This document shows positions 48,432-60,018 of a stretch of DNA of 64,000 nucleotides, piece after piece. The translations under genes and the position numbers were made by a program. Each line of letters opens with the position of its first letter. The first letter of the stretch is position 1. Origin of the DNA: Ceratorhiza oryzae-sativae (Eukaryota; Basidiomycota; Agaricomycetes; Cantharellales; Ceratobasidiaceae); assembly GCA_030998015.1 (NCBI GenBank), contig JARWMV010000232.1, positions 806,001 through 870,000 of the forward strand, written 5' to 3'. The notes under the pieces are model-generated. The model was not told the DNA's origin, did no database searches, and saw nothing but the letters and a program-made list of their open reading frames with translations.

Positions 48432-51400
48432 GCATCATTGTCATTAGTGCTGGAATAATGTCTTGTCAAATGCAGTAAAGTTGGTTTTGCATCATTCGTT
48501 TATATACATCTCGTCGACCTCGAGACATCTGAAGGCGAACTGATAATTTGTGGTAAATATGCGGTTACAAACTTATATCTGCGTGGTATTCTCGATGCAA
48601 GCGGGGTCTACAAAAGAATACCCTTACCTTTGGGCATCTGCCGCTTGATTAAGAACATAGATCCATGTCTCAACCACAAGGGTAAAATCAGGTTGGCTAC
48701 TTGAAGTCGCCCATTACCCTGAAACTTCCTTGTGCTTGCAGCTCAAGAGCGTATCAAGTAGTGTTTGAAATCGCAGCTTGAGTCACTAATATTGCCTCGT
48801 TAGTTCAAGCTTGAAGTGCAAAGGCTACGCAAATGCAAGTGTTGATTTTGACCATGTATTTTATTAGCTCAACCACTCACTTGGCAGCGCTGACATGAGT
48901 TTTCCACGTCCACCTGCCCGGAAATAGCCCTGGGAGGGATATACCGCCCGTCCCTCCACTGGCTGACTCACCCTCAGTCACTACCCGCCCGCTTGCCTGC
49001 CTCATTTTGAGTGGCCGCGGCCCGATTCTCTATTTCCACCTGCTATCACATCGTTGACTACAAGCCGCCAGACACACATACGTCGCTCCTATGCTTGGGT
49101 TCGAAGCTCGCCGCCTCCGACAACTAGCCACGTTCTAGACGAACGCCAGCCGGCCTCACGTAACTCGGCGCTCTATCAAACACCCAACCCCCATGGATCC
49201 CCTAACATCCAGCGACTGTCGCGTGAGGCAAGCTGGCCTTCCACTTGTCCCTATCTTCCGTGTTTGACCCTCCCTTCTCCCCATCTAGACTTCCTCTCTC
49301 GTGAGCGATCAGCTTCGATAAACCTTTGAGAAGCACGCGTGTCCACCAGGTTGAGCGCTAGGCCCTGGCACTACGGCGCCCGCGCAAGTTAGGGACATCG
49401 ACTGTTCGCCCACAGGGACCGTGTCGAGGTAGTAATGTGTATGCCATGTCGGATGTTGCGCGGTTCGAATCCGCTGCACTCTGCACGCCTTTCTGCGCTC
49501 AGCGCAATGTAATCCCCTTGTCTGTTGTATTATACTGCCCACTGTTAACTCCTCATATCATTTCTGCCTCCCGCCACGTTCATCATTCCGACTATTCGCT
49601 AACATCCACGGTAGGGCTACTCAAACCCAAAATCCTGGGCTTGTTTCGGCGCACTACTCTTCTATGAATAATCGTCGGCGATACCATTATATCGAAAGGC
49701 ATTATTGTCTCCTATACCATATCATATCCCCTAAGCATGGCCTAGCAGTTGGCTCAATGCTACTTCGTAGTCAATCTTGGCTCTTTGTTGAATAACAAAT
49801 GGAGATTCTGGCTATATTCACCCTTGCACTTGGGCTCTTAGAACTGCTTAAATCTTCACAACATGGTTGATTGAGCATAGATTCTAGCGGGCGATTACAT
49901 CTTGACTTTGGCATTCTTGAGGAGCCGCCGTATCCTAGCATGCATTCAAGAATGCAACGATATTAACTTTGACATTCTCTTGTAATCGCAATCGGCGAAA
50001 TTCTAAGAGTATTCAGGTGTACCACTCACCAGTACAAATGGTAGGGCCCCCGTTCGCCGTAGAGTCGCCAGCTCAACCACCGCAAAACCCCGGGTCGTCC
50101 CCAGACCCAGAATGGCGACACCGATTGTCCGATCCTCACATTTCGCCTGAATCTAGCTGCGGGGCGGGAGGGCGGCCTCTTGGCATGCTGATCCCTTCAG
50201 GTTAGAGCTTGAAGCTGGTTTAGGATCCTCTACCGAATTCCATCCAACAGGCGTAACCAGTGGTTCTTCATGTGCGGCTCCTCGTACAAAGAGGATATGA
50301 TAATCCACATGCTCAGGCTCCCGACGATCAGCAGGATATAGAAATGCTAAATGGGAGCGGTGTAACGGAAAAGATCAAATATAGAATCTTGAAGAGTTAT
50401 GAAACAAGAGCACAGGTTATGCGAGCATAACCCAATACCCCCCGAACGTGTTGGCAAAGATTTTAGATTCAAACTAGATGAGGCCTCAAACTGGATCCAA
50501 CGCGAGTTTGTGACTTCAATACACCCGTGTAGTAATTGAGTAGGTCGCGCGTAGTAAAACCTGACAAAGTTCACTCGTAAAATTTAACCGGATCGCTACC
50601 CACCGTCTGGTTTATTCCCCAGATGGCCACCGCGTCAGCCACCCGCTTACGCATGGAGATCTGATCAATTCGTTATATCGACAAAGATAAACTTGCAAGA
50701 CGCGAGAAGCGAGTTTGTATTTGCCGAATACTTTGCACATCGTATCAGCCTCATGGGTCCTTTGACCGACGGAGTCCGTGGAACACGTGCTCTTCCATTG
50801 AGCGACGGCCGAGTGGTTAATTAACTTGGCGAGCCAACCTGCCCGAAAGCAAACTTTCCAGTCACCTGAATGTCCAAGTCGCGAGCGGAAAAGCCTTTAA
50901 ATAGATGTATCCGCTTCTGAAATGTAAATTAGCGGGGTATATGCGCTACCCTCGAGAGTCACTGAAAAGTCACACTAGATGGATGTGCACCAATGTGGTT
51001 AAATGGGCCAATTTGCCATGTGGGGAAGCCGCTAATGATGATAGGGAGTTGAAACGTGTTGCACATTGTTTACATCGATGGAAGGTGGCGAGGCACCAGG
51101 AAGCAAACCAGTCATTTAACCAGGCGTCCCGTGCTGACGAAGCGTGAAATCGACCGCCATCAACATGGTGAGTGGATCGCCGATGAATGGGTAGCATTCA
51201 TTCTGAACCCTGTAGATGGCAACTGCAGGAATGTTTCGGACGATACCGTGAGGAACTGGAAGAATGTTGTGAGCCTAGCCAAAAAGTCTAGGCCTTTTTT
51301 ATTTTTCTTGATGAGGATAGGCACGGTGGGTATATTGCCGCGACATATGCGGTGGGTGTGGGCACCGACTGGGACTTGAACGCGATAGGCCAGACGCGAG

Positions 51401-51588
51401 CTCAAACGCCAGGTCGCTTACGGAATGTCCGTTTATTAGCTTCGCCAGACGCCACCTTCGATTGCTTTCCCGGTCCAGGGTGCGCTTAGTCAGACAGGGG
51501 CAGGGACGGGGCTAGAAGGCGGTTTGAGCAACACAGCTGCAGCTGGCTTGTGGTTTTTCGCTCGCTGTTCCTCTCTCTCCCATCCACC
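48432..51588. other. 3.1 kb without a supported gene
   Basis: Largest gene-free stretch in the window. Open frames near 49054-49329, 49969-50205 and 51056-51379 are short and have no recognisable domain. Near 49475 there is a B-box-like GCGGTTCGAATCCGC and near 50805 an A-box-like GGCCGAGTGGTTAA, but neither has a foldable tRNA around it; they could be remains of tRNA-derived elements. The last part contains the promoter of the DENN gene. Confidence 0.4.
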
Positions 51589-54500
51589 ATGTTCCGTCGC
51601 CCATCGTTCAACAGCGCGGCGGCCAAGCCCGAGCCTGTCGAGCACACGCCCCGCCAGAACACCCCCAGCGGCGGGCTCGCGGTTCCCAATACCCCCTCGA
51701 CGGTTGAGCCCGTCGTTCGCGGACATAAGCCGTCGACGGCCTCGTCTCTCTCGCCGCTGTCGCCGTCGACGGGCGGGGCTCCCCATGTGCCGACCACACC
51801 GCTCACCACCCTCTATCTCGTTAGCGGGCTCCCCAAGTCGCCCCACACCTGGACGCTTGCCGACACGGACTCGGTCGCCGGTCTTCATCACGCTGAAGGT
51901 GCTGTCGGTCGCTGGTGGCGAGCTGAAGTCTTGGGCTCGAGCGTGAGCCCGGGCGTTGGTCGCTCGCGCAAAAAATCGAAAAAGGACCGAAAGGAGAGCG
52001 GTGGGGAAGGCGTCATTCCTGACGGCGCCAAGGCTGCTCCCCGCGGTTCTGGCACGCTCAGCAAGACCGACCTCGGTCGCATGCTTAGCAAGGCACTGAA
52101 GCTTTCCTTCCCGCGTGAAGTTGAAATTATTGCGGCAACACTTCAGCCTGCGAGCACGACCCACACCTTTACTTTCCAGGTCCCTGCCAACCAGTCCGCT
52201 GGTGTCGGCCAGTCTCACTCGGCCCAGGCCGCTCACTTGCCCGGGTTACGCAACAGCGTCATGTCCTCGAGCACCACCGGGACGTACAACCACCCGTATG
52301 TTGACCCGACCCTCCCCCGCCCGTCGAGCACCTATCTTGGCCCACCCTCAAGCACCCATCTGCCCCCAAGCACGTCTCCTACTTCTACTTCAGATCCTTC
52401 TGGCGACCGTGGGCTGATCACTTATCACGGAGTCTGCCTCACCGTCTGGTCACATGCGGACGAAGAACGCTCCCTGGCCATTCGCCGCGCCCTCGAATCT
52501 GCTGCACGTTCTCGCCGTGGCTCTGGCGCTTCTGTGGGCACCACAACGCCCACTACTCCCGTCCGTCGCACCAAGGGCAGCAACAATGGACCTGCTGGCC
52601 CTTGGACGGACGCCGAAGAGAGCGAAACAGACGCGTTTAGCATGAGCGAGAGCGACGCAGATGTGATGAACCCCAACGGGGTTGGCATGGGTGCCTCAAA
52701 TCTGTTCTTACCGCAAAACACCGTCTTCTGGCTTCCATACGCCCTTAGTGAGCACATCCGCCGTTAAAGTTTGAACTGTGGCACTAACACGTTGTCTAGC
52801 CCTTGTTTCTAGACATCCCATTTACGATCTCATGCGTGACTACCTCACCCTCAGTTGGGCTCGATTCAGCAAAGATGTCCAGTCGCATACGTTGTGAGTA
52901 GCAACCCAGTCGAGTCTTCGCCGGTTTCAGTGTTTGATCTTCTTGATCGTCATCAAACAGGCAAATCTCCAAGATTCTCGAGTTCCCTGCTCCGCGTGCT
53001 GGTGATGTCATCCGGCTTGACGCATCGCCCGCGAACGAGGCGGAAACCTTGGAAGTTGTGTGTCGATTCCCGGGTGGACTCGACTTTGGACGCGGATTGG
53101 TGGATGTAAACGTGAGTGGTCTGAAATGTCGTAATCATGTCTTACTAATTTCCTTTTTGTAGTTTACAATGTGGCCTCTGTTCCGTTGCCTGAACCTTGA
53201 TAACATCTTAACCATTTGCGAGGTACGTGCTTCGGCCGTTGCTGTATCAGAGCCTGATTCATCCTATTTCAGCTCGCTCTTGCTCCTACCGGGAGAATTC
53301 TATTCCTGTCGCGCCACCCGGCCATGCTAGGAATCGCTGTTTCTACCATTCGTTACCTTGTTGAAATGCGCGGGTGGAGCGGGATTGCCCTCCCCATAGT
53401 GCATGCTCGTGACGCGAGGATTTACCTTGAGGATCCTGGTCCATGGCTTATGGGACTAAGCACCGAGGCGCGGTACATCGCGAGGACATCAGGTGAAGTG
53501 TGTGTGGTTGATCTGTGAGTCGCTTTCTTTGTTCAGTCATCTTTCGGATTGGGGGCTGTTGGGTTTCAACTCATCGATTCGACTTTGATCCAATATCAAA
53601 CATCAGCCCACTTAGTGCCACCGTACATCTCCACGGACATTCGCTAAATTATTTTTATTACTATTCAGGGACATCAACTATGTCAACTGTGCTTCGCCTC
53701 CAAGCGGCGTGGTTTCAACTAAACAACAGCGTGACAAACTCCGAAAAATTCTCCTGGGCGCTTTCGACCAATTCTATCATCCGGACAATGCTGTTCCCCC
53801 CGAATTCAAGGAAGCCTTCCCTGCAGGCCGGTTCCGCCCGTTATGCAAGATCCAGACCAAGCGGGGAAGTTCGACTGCGGTTGTTGCGGAGAGCATCAAG
53901 GCACCCGAATGGTGGCATCAAACCAAGGTTCTCCAGGCATTCGATGCCGTGCTCAAGGACAGGTCGCGCAAGCCATCGCTGTTGAAACGTCTTACGCTCA
54001 TGGGCATGGGGCGACGCCAAGCTCAGCTCAGCGCGGCCGAACAGCTTATTCAACGCTCGATCCGGAAGCGCGCGACCGCGTTTGTGGACGCTCGAGACGA
54101 TTTGGAGACCAAGATTGGCCGGCTGAGTCGTCGGTTGAACTTCTTGATGAGCGAGAGCGAGCTCTGGAGGGAGAAGTTTGTCGCGTTTGAAGGTTATGCC
54201 GAGAAGTTGAGCGCCGAGGCTGCCGAGCTCAGGGCGAAGATCGGAAAGGAGCAAAGAGAGAGTCGCAGGCTGAGTGGGTTGGTTAGCGTGAGCGCTCAGG
54301 AGAAGGAGAAGCTCTCCGCAGGTAAGTTGCTCACGTCATGCGATTCACACTGGTACTCACGAGTCTTGCAGAGCTACATGCCAAGGAGGAAGCCCACCAA
54401 GCCGCTCTTGTCGAGCTTGAAACGATGCGGCGTAACATGGACGAGATGGAACGCGAACGAGCCCAGATGGTTGCTGAAGTGGAGGCTCAGATCGAGCGTG

Positions 54501-55713
54501 CACTCGCATCAATGGCCTTTAGTGATGGCGAGAACTTTTCAGACTATTCCCGCCCCGCTTCGGCGATGAGTGGAACTAGCCATGAGGATACTGGATTGCA
54601 CGGTCATTCCGGAATCGGCATGGGCCATGCGAGTATCCAAGGTCTTCGGCACGTTGAGAGTGGACCGGGCTTGAGGCAAGCGAGTGGCCAGTCGATTGCG
54701 TCAGGTTCGATGAGCGACGGTGCGAGCTCCCGCCGGCTTCGGTCGATGACAACCACTACAACTCTTGCCGATGACGCATCAGACGAGGCTACTCGCGTTG
54801 GCATGGACTTGTCCGTTATCGTCGCCAAAGACGGGGAAGAGGACCCGACGTTGGTTACCCCACTCGGGACACGTGGGTTTTCGATTGCTAAACAAACGAG
54901 CACGGATGCTTTTGGGTCTGTTGATCATGGAATTGCGGAGCGGGGCGACGTGGTTGCGATGAAGGTTCAGCAAATTCAGCAAAAGGTGCGTTCATGCTAG
55001 CATTTATGCAATGTCCAGTTGCTCACCGAACATATCTCCAGCTCGAGAACGCTCTTGCCGACCATCGTCAACGCCGTAGCCACTCGGTGACCAGTGGGAG
55101 CGCCAGCGAGGCGGATTCTATCCAACGTGTTCTGAGCGAAGGTGATACTAGCGCGCGCCGTACGCGTGCGCCTCGTGGGGCAAGCAAATTGGCTCCCAAG
55201 CGCCACCGTTCTCGGTCTTCTGCATCGTTAAGGGCCGCTCGTGAGGCGTTGTTGGCTGCCAAAGACGCCGTGCCACCTGTTCCCAAGACTCCTGTTTCTG
55301 GGACACCCAACGGGTCTGTAATTGGCCATGGGTCTGAAACTGTGCCCAAGGTGGTGATGACCCGTGCTGGGATGACCGCCACTCCTGAACGGTCGTCGAT
55401 TGACTCGACGGACACCAACACCATTGCTAGGCCTATGCTCAGTGTGCAGGCTTTCCCGGTCTCCCCCTCCTCACCCACAATGCCTCCGACTCCATTGACC
55501 CCTGGCCGTGACATCGTGGATGATTCGGATGACTCGTACCTCAGTGCCGTGTCTGAAACCGCTCGCGGTGGAATCCGTTCGGGACATGATAGCGGAAGTG
55601 ACGAGGATACAAAGCGGGTTTTGGGAAGACGGGTGCACAGAAAAAGTGGGGCAAGGATGCCGTCGCCAACTGTGAGCGAGGCAACCGCTGTGGGCACTGC
55701 ACATGCTGTCTAA
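51589..55713 (+). CDS. DENN-domain protein (putative Rab GEF)
   Basis: DENN proteins activate Rab GTPases in membrane traffic. The first exon starts MFRRPSFNSAAAKPEPVEHT, a Ser/Pro/Thr-rich stretch containing upstream-DENN elements (TLYLVSGLPKSPHTWTLADT; SGDRGLITYHGVCLTVWSHA). The central DENN core follows: NTVFWLPYALTLVSRHPIYD across an intron, LQISKILEFPAPRAGDVIRL, GLDFGRGLVDVNFTMWPLFR, LNLDNILTICELALAPTGRI, and MLGIAVSTIRYLVEMRGWSG. A downstream DENN part contains AFDQFYHPDNAVPPEFKEAF. A coiled coil (RRLNFLMSESELWREKF; LHAKEEAHQAALVELETM) and a long disordered Ser-rich tail end in TAVGTAHAV. The stop is at 55713. About seven introns. No yeast name is certain, so no symbol is given. Confidence 0.88.
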
Positions 55714-56647
55714 GGGGCCAAACAGTCGATTGAGCCTCGGATTTGTTCTAATTATTTCTGCTTGACTGATGTCTACTTTCGTTCGTCTCGCCGTGCGGTC
55801 GTATTTCTTCTTTCTCTTACCTTTACGCTGAAACAGATATATACCATTCATCTAGCTCAAGTCACTCGTTACTCTTGGTATCTTTAGTTGTCCTTTTGCT
55901 TGTGAACAAGCCGCGCTCGTTTTACTTTTCTTTCTTGTCGCATTTTGTTGCTTTTTTTACTGTTGGCTTTTATTGCTGTGGTCCATGTACATAGGATGTA
56001 TCTTGGCTGACGTAGTTTTTGTCTGTCTATACTTATGGTTTCGTCGAAATCAAAGGTGCCGATGTGCTGTTCCGAAAGAAATTTGTATGAGTGAAGTCTG
56101 AGCATTAACAACCCAAGCACGCTGTAATGGCGCAATCGGGAATGCACTGTGGTCCTTTTCAGCGGATTAGTCAGCTGTGCGCTGGTTCGAAACCCTCCCC
56201 TCGCAGACGTCTTGGTTTGAATCTCCACCGCGTGGCAGCACGTGGTCCGGATTTTCAGTAATCGCTTGGTGATTTGTCAGGGAGTCAACTCCGCAGCACC
56301 ACCGAGCGGCCGAGGCAGTCCATCGAGACAAGGTGGTGTTTCCAGACGCGCTACTGGCCCGTGCCTGGTGCAAACCTTTTGCCTCTCCTAATACCTCGTC
56401 ACTCTAGACTTGGATTGGTCCAACACAGCTATTTAACATGTAGGAGCTTGTCCCCTAGCGACTCGAATTAATCTAGCTTGGACATCGTCGAATGATCCGC
56501 TAGCGTCGTGCGCGCATACCCGCAAGGTGCGCAGGATACGGAAAGCACACAAAAAGCGTGCTTTGCGAGTCTGTGAGATGAACGAAAAAAAAATACAGTA
56601 AATTCGAAGGTTACCAATATTCTACATGGATACACAAAGTTAACACA
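55714..56647. other. Convergent gap between the DENN gene and HSP104
   Basis: 934 bp holding both 3' UTRs. T-rich sequence dominates 55740-56010. Two B-box-like words (GGTTCGAAACCC at 56187 and GGTTTGAATCTCC at 56213) sit close together, but no cloverleaf could be built around either. Confidence 0.4.
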
Positions 56648-59600
56648 TTAGTCCATCTCTTCGATCTCCACGTCGTCATCTCCATAGTCCATTTCCTCGT
56701 CATATGTCATACCACTTCCCTCGTGGTTGGGTACGATAAACAGCCGGTTATGGGGCCCATCAAACTTGACGTTAACCATGTCGCCGTCGCGTATACGATC
56801 TTCGAGAATGAGGACGGAGAGGGGATTAAGTAGCTCTTGTTGGATGACCCGGTTGAGTGGGCGGGCGCCATAGATGGGCGAGTAGCCGATCGAGCCAAGG
56901 TAGTGCTTGGCCTCGGGCTCGAGGTTGATGAGGAGCTTACGGTCGGCGATACGTTGTTCGAGCTCCTTGAGACGTATATCGACGATCTTCATAACGTTTC
57001 CGCGAGACAGAGAACGCTAAAGAAAGAAAGTTAGCATCCAGCGTAAAGCCAAAGGATGACAGGTGACTTACGAAGATGATAATCTCGTCGATACGGTTTA
57101 TGAACTCGGGCGGGAAGTGCGATTGGATAGCACCCATTACTAGACTCTTCGCCTCGGGCTTCACGGGTCCGTCCCCCATATCGTTCAAGTATGCCGCACC
57201 CAGATTGGAGGTCATGATCACCACTGTATTCCTAAAGTCCACGACGCGACCTTGGCCGTCCGTCAAACGACCGTCATCGAGAACTTGCAGGAAGAGAGTG
57301 ACAAACTCGCGCGAGGCCTTTTCAATCTCGTCGATGAGGACGATACTGTAAGGCTTGCGACGAATGTACTCGGTGAGTTGTCCTCCGCTCTCGTGGCCAA
57401 CGTAGCCTGGAGGGGCACCGATAAGCCGAGAGATTGAGTGCTTCTCAGAGTACTCGGAGCCGTCGATACGGATCATTGCGTCGGGTGAGTCGAACAGGAG
57501 GTTCGCGAGCTAGAAGTGATAGTCAGTATATGCGCGTATACTGGTGGATGACGATAACTTACAGTCTTGCTCAGGAGGGTCTTGCCCGTACCGGACGGAC
57601 CTGCCATGAGGAACGACGCGATCGGACGGTTCGCGTTGGACAGACCACTGCGTGACAGGCGAATAGCGTTCGCGACGGCCTTGACGGCCTCGGGCTGCCC
57701 AACCACACTCTCCGACAATATTTTCTCCATCCTCAACAACTTCTCCCTCTCCGTTGACATGAGCTTGGTAACCGGGATCGAGGTCCAGCGGGAAACAATC
57801 TCGGCAATTGCTTCGGGCGTAACCGAGTCGTTCGCCGAGGGCTCCTCTAGGTCTTTTTGACGTTCGAGTGTTTCAAGTCGTTTCTGCAGATCAGGGATGG
57901 CGTAGTAGCGCAAGTCCGACGCGGTGGTAATATCGTATCGTCGCTCGGCCTCGTCAGCTTTGGCCCTGAGTTCGTCGAGCTTTTTGCGAACATCGTTGAG
58001 CTCGTTGCCGCGGCGTTTGTCATTTTCGTAGGCGGCCTTGAGCGGTTGTAGGCGGTCGTCTAGATCGGCAATGGATTTCTTGGCCACAGCAAGACGCTCT
58101 TTACTGAGGCTGTCTTTCTCGCGCTATTCGAACAAGTCAATACAAGTTTTAAGTAACATGCTAGTGAAACTTACCTCCAGTGCATGAATCTCGATCTCCA
58201 ACTCGAGCTTCTTCCTCTCAAGTTTATCGATCTCCTCCGGGCTCGTCTCGCGTGTGACCCTCACGCTCGCACATGCCTCGTCAACCAAATCGATGGCCGA
58301 GTCCGGCAGGCGACGGCTGGTAAGATATCGGTGGGCGAGCGTGGCAGCTTGGATGAGCGCCGGATCGAGGATGCGAACACCATGATGGACTTCGTATCGC
58401 TCGCGGATACCACGAAGAATGTTAATCGTGTCAGGAACGCTTGGCTCATTGACGATGACCTGGGCAAAACGCCGTTCGAGTGCGGCATCCTTTTCGATAT
58501 ATTGTCGGTACTCTGCATAGGTCGTTGCACCGATGCAACGAAGCTTTCCACGCGCAAGAAGGGGTTTGAGGAGGTTCGCGGCATCTAAGAAAATCAAGTT
58601 AGGAACAAGTTAAGAATAAAAGAGAAAGTATATGCGTACCCATTCCACCATTGGTGTTACCATTACCAGCCATGATCAAGTGAAGCTCGTCGATGAAAAG
58701 GATTATACCAACGCCTTCTTCGCCCTTCTTCTCGACTTCACTCAAGACGGACTTGATGCGTTCCTCGTACTCGCCCTTGTACTTGGCGCCCGCCATCAAC
58801 GCGCCCATGTCCAAGCTGAACAATCGCCCGAGCAGCGACGCCGGAACATCGCGCTTGACAATTCGCTGGGCCAGCCCCTCGACGATCGCCGTCTTACCCA
58901 CGCCAGGTTCACCGATCAACACCGGGTTGTTCTTCGTGCGACGACACAAAATACGAACGGCCCGTCGAATTTCGTTGTCACGACCGACGACGGGGTCGAT
59001 CTTGCCTTCCTCGGCGAGGGCGGTCAAGTCGACAGCGTACTTTCTGAGAGCATCGAACCCTTCTTCAGCATTCTTGCTGTCGACGCGGCGATTTCCACGA
59101 ATGTTTTGGACGGCGGTTTTGATGGAAGCCGGGGTGAGCGACAGTTCTTTTAGGATCGCGGCAAAGTTGGTGTCTTTGATGAGGGCAAGGATAAGGTGGT
59201 CTTGGGCGATATACGAGTCGTGCTATAGGATCGAGTTAGAGCAATGCTTGTCGAAGATCGAGAGATATTACATACCATATCCTTTTGCAGCGTCTGAGCT
59301 TCTCGCAGGATTTTGAGTAGTGCGGAGCTGAATGTGGTATCATCTGGAGGCGGATCTTGCGCCGGTAATCGTACTAGTTGCTTTTGTATCGCGCGGTTGA
59401 CTGCTGCCTGCAGTGAGTCAGTCTCTATGTAGTACATGTAGTCGCTATATTTAGACTTACTGGATCGCCACCCGCTTTGGAGATGACAGATGCAAACAGT
59501 GACGTCGGTGATGCGCCTTCACCAGACTCGTTCAAGAGGGCATTGGCAAGGTGGGCTGGGTGGACTTGTGCGTTGGCGTAGTCCTTTGCCGATTGAACGG

Positions 59601-59702
59601 CGGCCTAAACGAAATAAGTTAATAGATGTCTACAACTGGAATCGAGGCTGGACTTACGGCAATAGTAAGTTGAGTCTTGTCTGTAAACTCAAAGTTCGAC
59701 AT
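56648..59702 (-). CDS. HSP104: Hsp104/ClpB-family disaggregase
   Basis: Hexameric AAA+ unfoldase that pulls proteins out of aggregates with Hsp70/Hsp40. Starts [20 protein letters not shown] with a Clp N-terminal repeat domain. NBD1 has Walker A GEPGVGKT and Walker B ILFIDELH; the coiled-coil middle domain follows ([38 protein letters not shown]). NBD2 has GPSGTGKT and VLIDEIEKA, with the pore loop GYVGHESGG. Sensor and lid motifs are present ([25 protein letters not shown]). The acidic end [10 protein letters not shown] recalls the acidic C-terminus of cytosolic Hsp104, and no mitochondrial presequence is present, so this is the cytosolic/nuclear form rather than Hsp78. About six introns. 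Stop at 56648. Confidence 0.96.
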
Positions 59703-59770
59703 GAAGTAGAGTTAAATCGTGGGTGGGAGTAGGGAAAGAAGTTGACGGCCTATGGTGGCCACCAGACCGC

Positions 59771-59778
59771 TATATATA
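59771..59778 (-). promoter_or_regulatory. TATA box of HSP104
   Basis: TATATATA, placed 69-76 bp upstream of the HSP104 start codon, the only clear TATA box in any of the shared upstream regions here. Strongly inducible fungal genes often have one. Confidence 0.6.
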
Positions 59779-59885
59779 CACTCGTGCGGCCATTGTTTCT
59801 CATGATCGCATTGCGGCTAGAAAGCAATCGCATTTTCCGGACAGTTCCCGTTCCGTCTGGGACGTTCTTCGGGATTCTATCCTGA

Positions 59886-59892
59886 TGAGTCA
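59886..59892. promoter_or_regulatory. AP-1-type bZIP site TGAGTCA
   Basis: A palindromic TGAGTCA heptamer, the site of Gcn4/AP-1 type factors; Yap1-class factors prefer TTAGTCA/TTACTAA, so which factor would bind is open. A single 7-mer can occur by chance, but it sits inside a short stress-gene promoter. Confidence 0.4.
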
Positions 59893-60018
59893 GCAAGTCC
59901 AATTGCCAATTATCCTGCCTACGATCGTTGGTTGACGTCATCAATGACCTCGACGCTAAGCGCCCAAGACATTATACCCTAACTCTTCAACGACAATCGC
60001 CATTACAAGGTCGCTGCC

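Larger units (their letters stand above)
59703..60018. promoter_or_regulatory. Bidirectional promoter between HSP104 and VPS13
   Basis: 316 bp between divergent ATGs. A TATATATA box at 59771-59778 lies 69 bp upstream of the HSP104 ATG. A perfect AP-1 site TGAGTCA is at 59886-59892. TTC triplets cluster nearby (CAGTTCCCGTTCCGTC...CGTTCTTCGGGATTC, about 59841-59876), partly in the nTTCn/nGAAn spacing of heat-shock elements but not a textbook array. Regulation by HSF or a bZIP factor is inferred. Confidence 0.55.

Noticed and set aside
49415..49500. Possible tRNA around GGTTCGAATCC
   Set aside because: The T-arm pairs only 4 of 5, and no matching 5' acceptor strand was found.
50795..50880. Possible Ser/Leu tRNA from the A-box-like GGCCGAGTGGTTAA
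   Set aside because: No B box follows within a tRNA length.
51360..51430. Possible minus-strand tRNA with GCGTTCAAGTCCC
   Set aside because: The T-stem does not pair and no anticodon arm could be drawn.
51490..52236. Minus-strand 248-codon frame opposite the DENN gene
   Set aside because: Arg/Gly-biased shadow of a Ser/Pro-rich exon; the DENN domain is on the plus strand.
56150..56240. Two B-box-like words close together, possible tRNA pair
   Set aside because: Stems do not pair on either strand.
59841..59876. Heat-shock element array in the HSP104 promoter
   Set aside because: TTC/GAA triplets are present but spacing does not give three alternating units, so it is noted only as a cluster.
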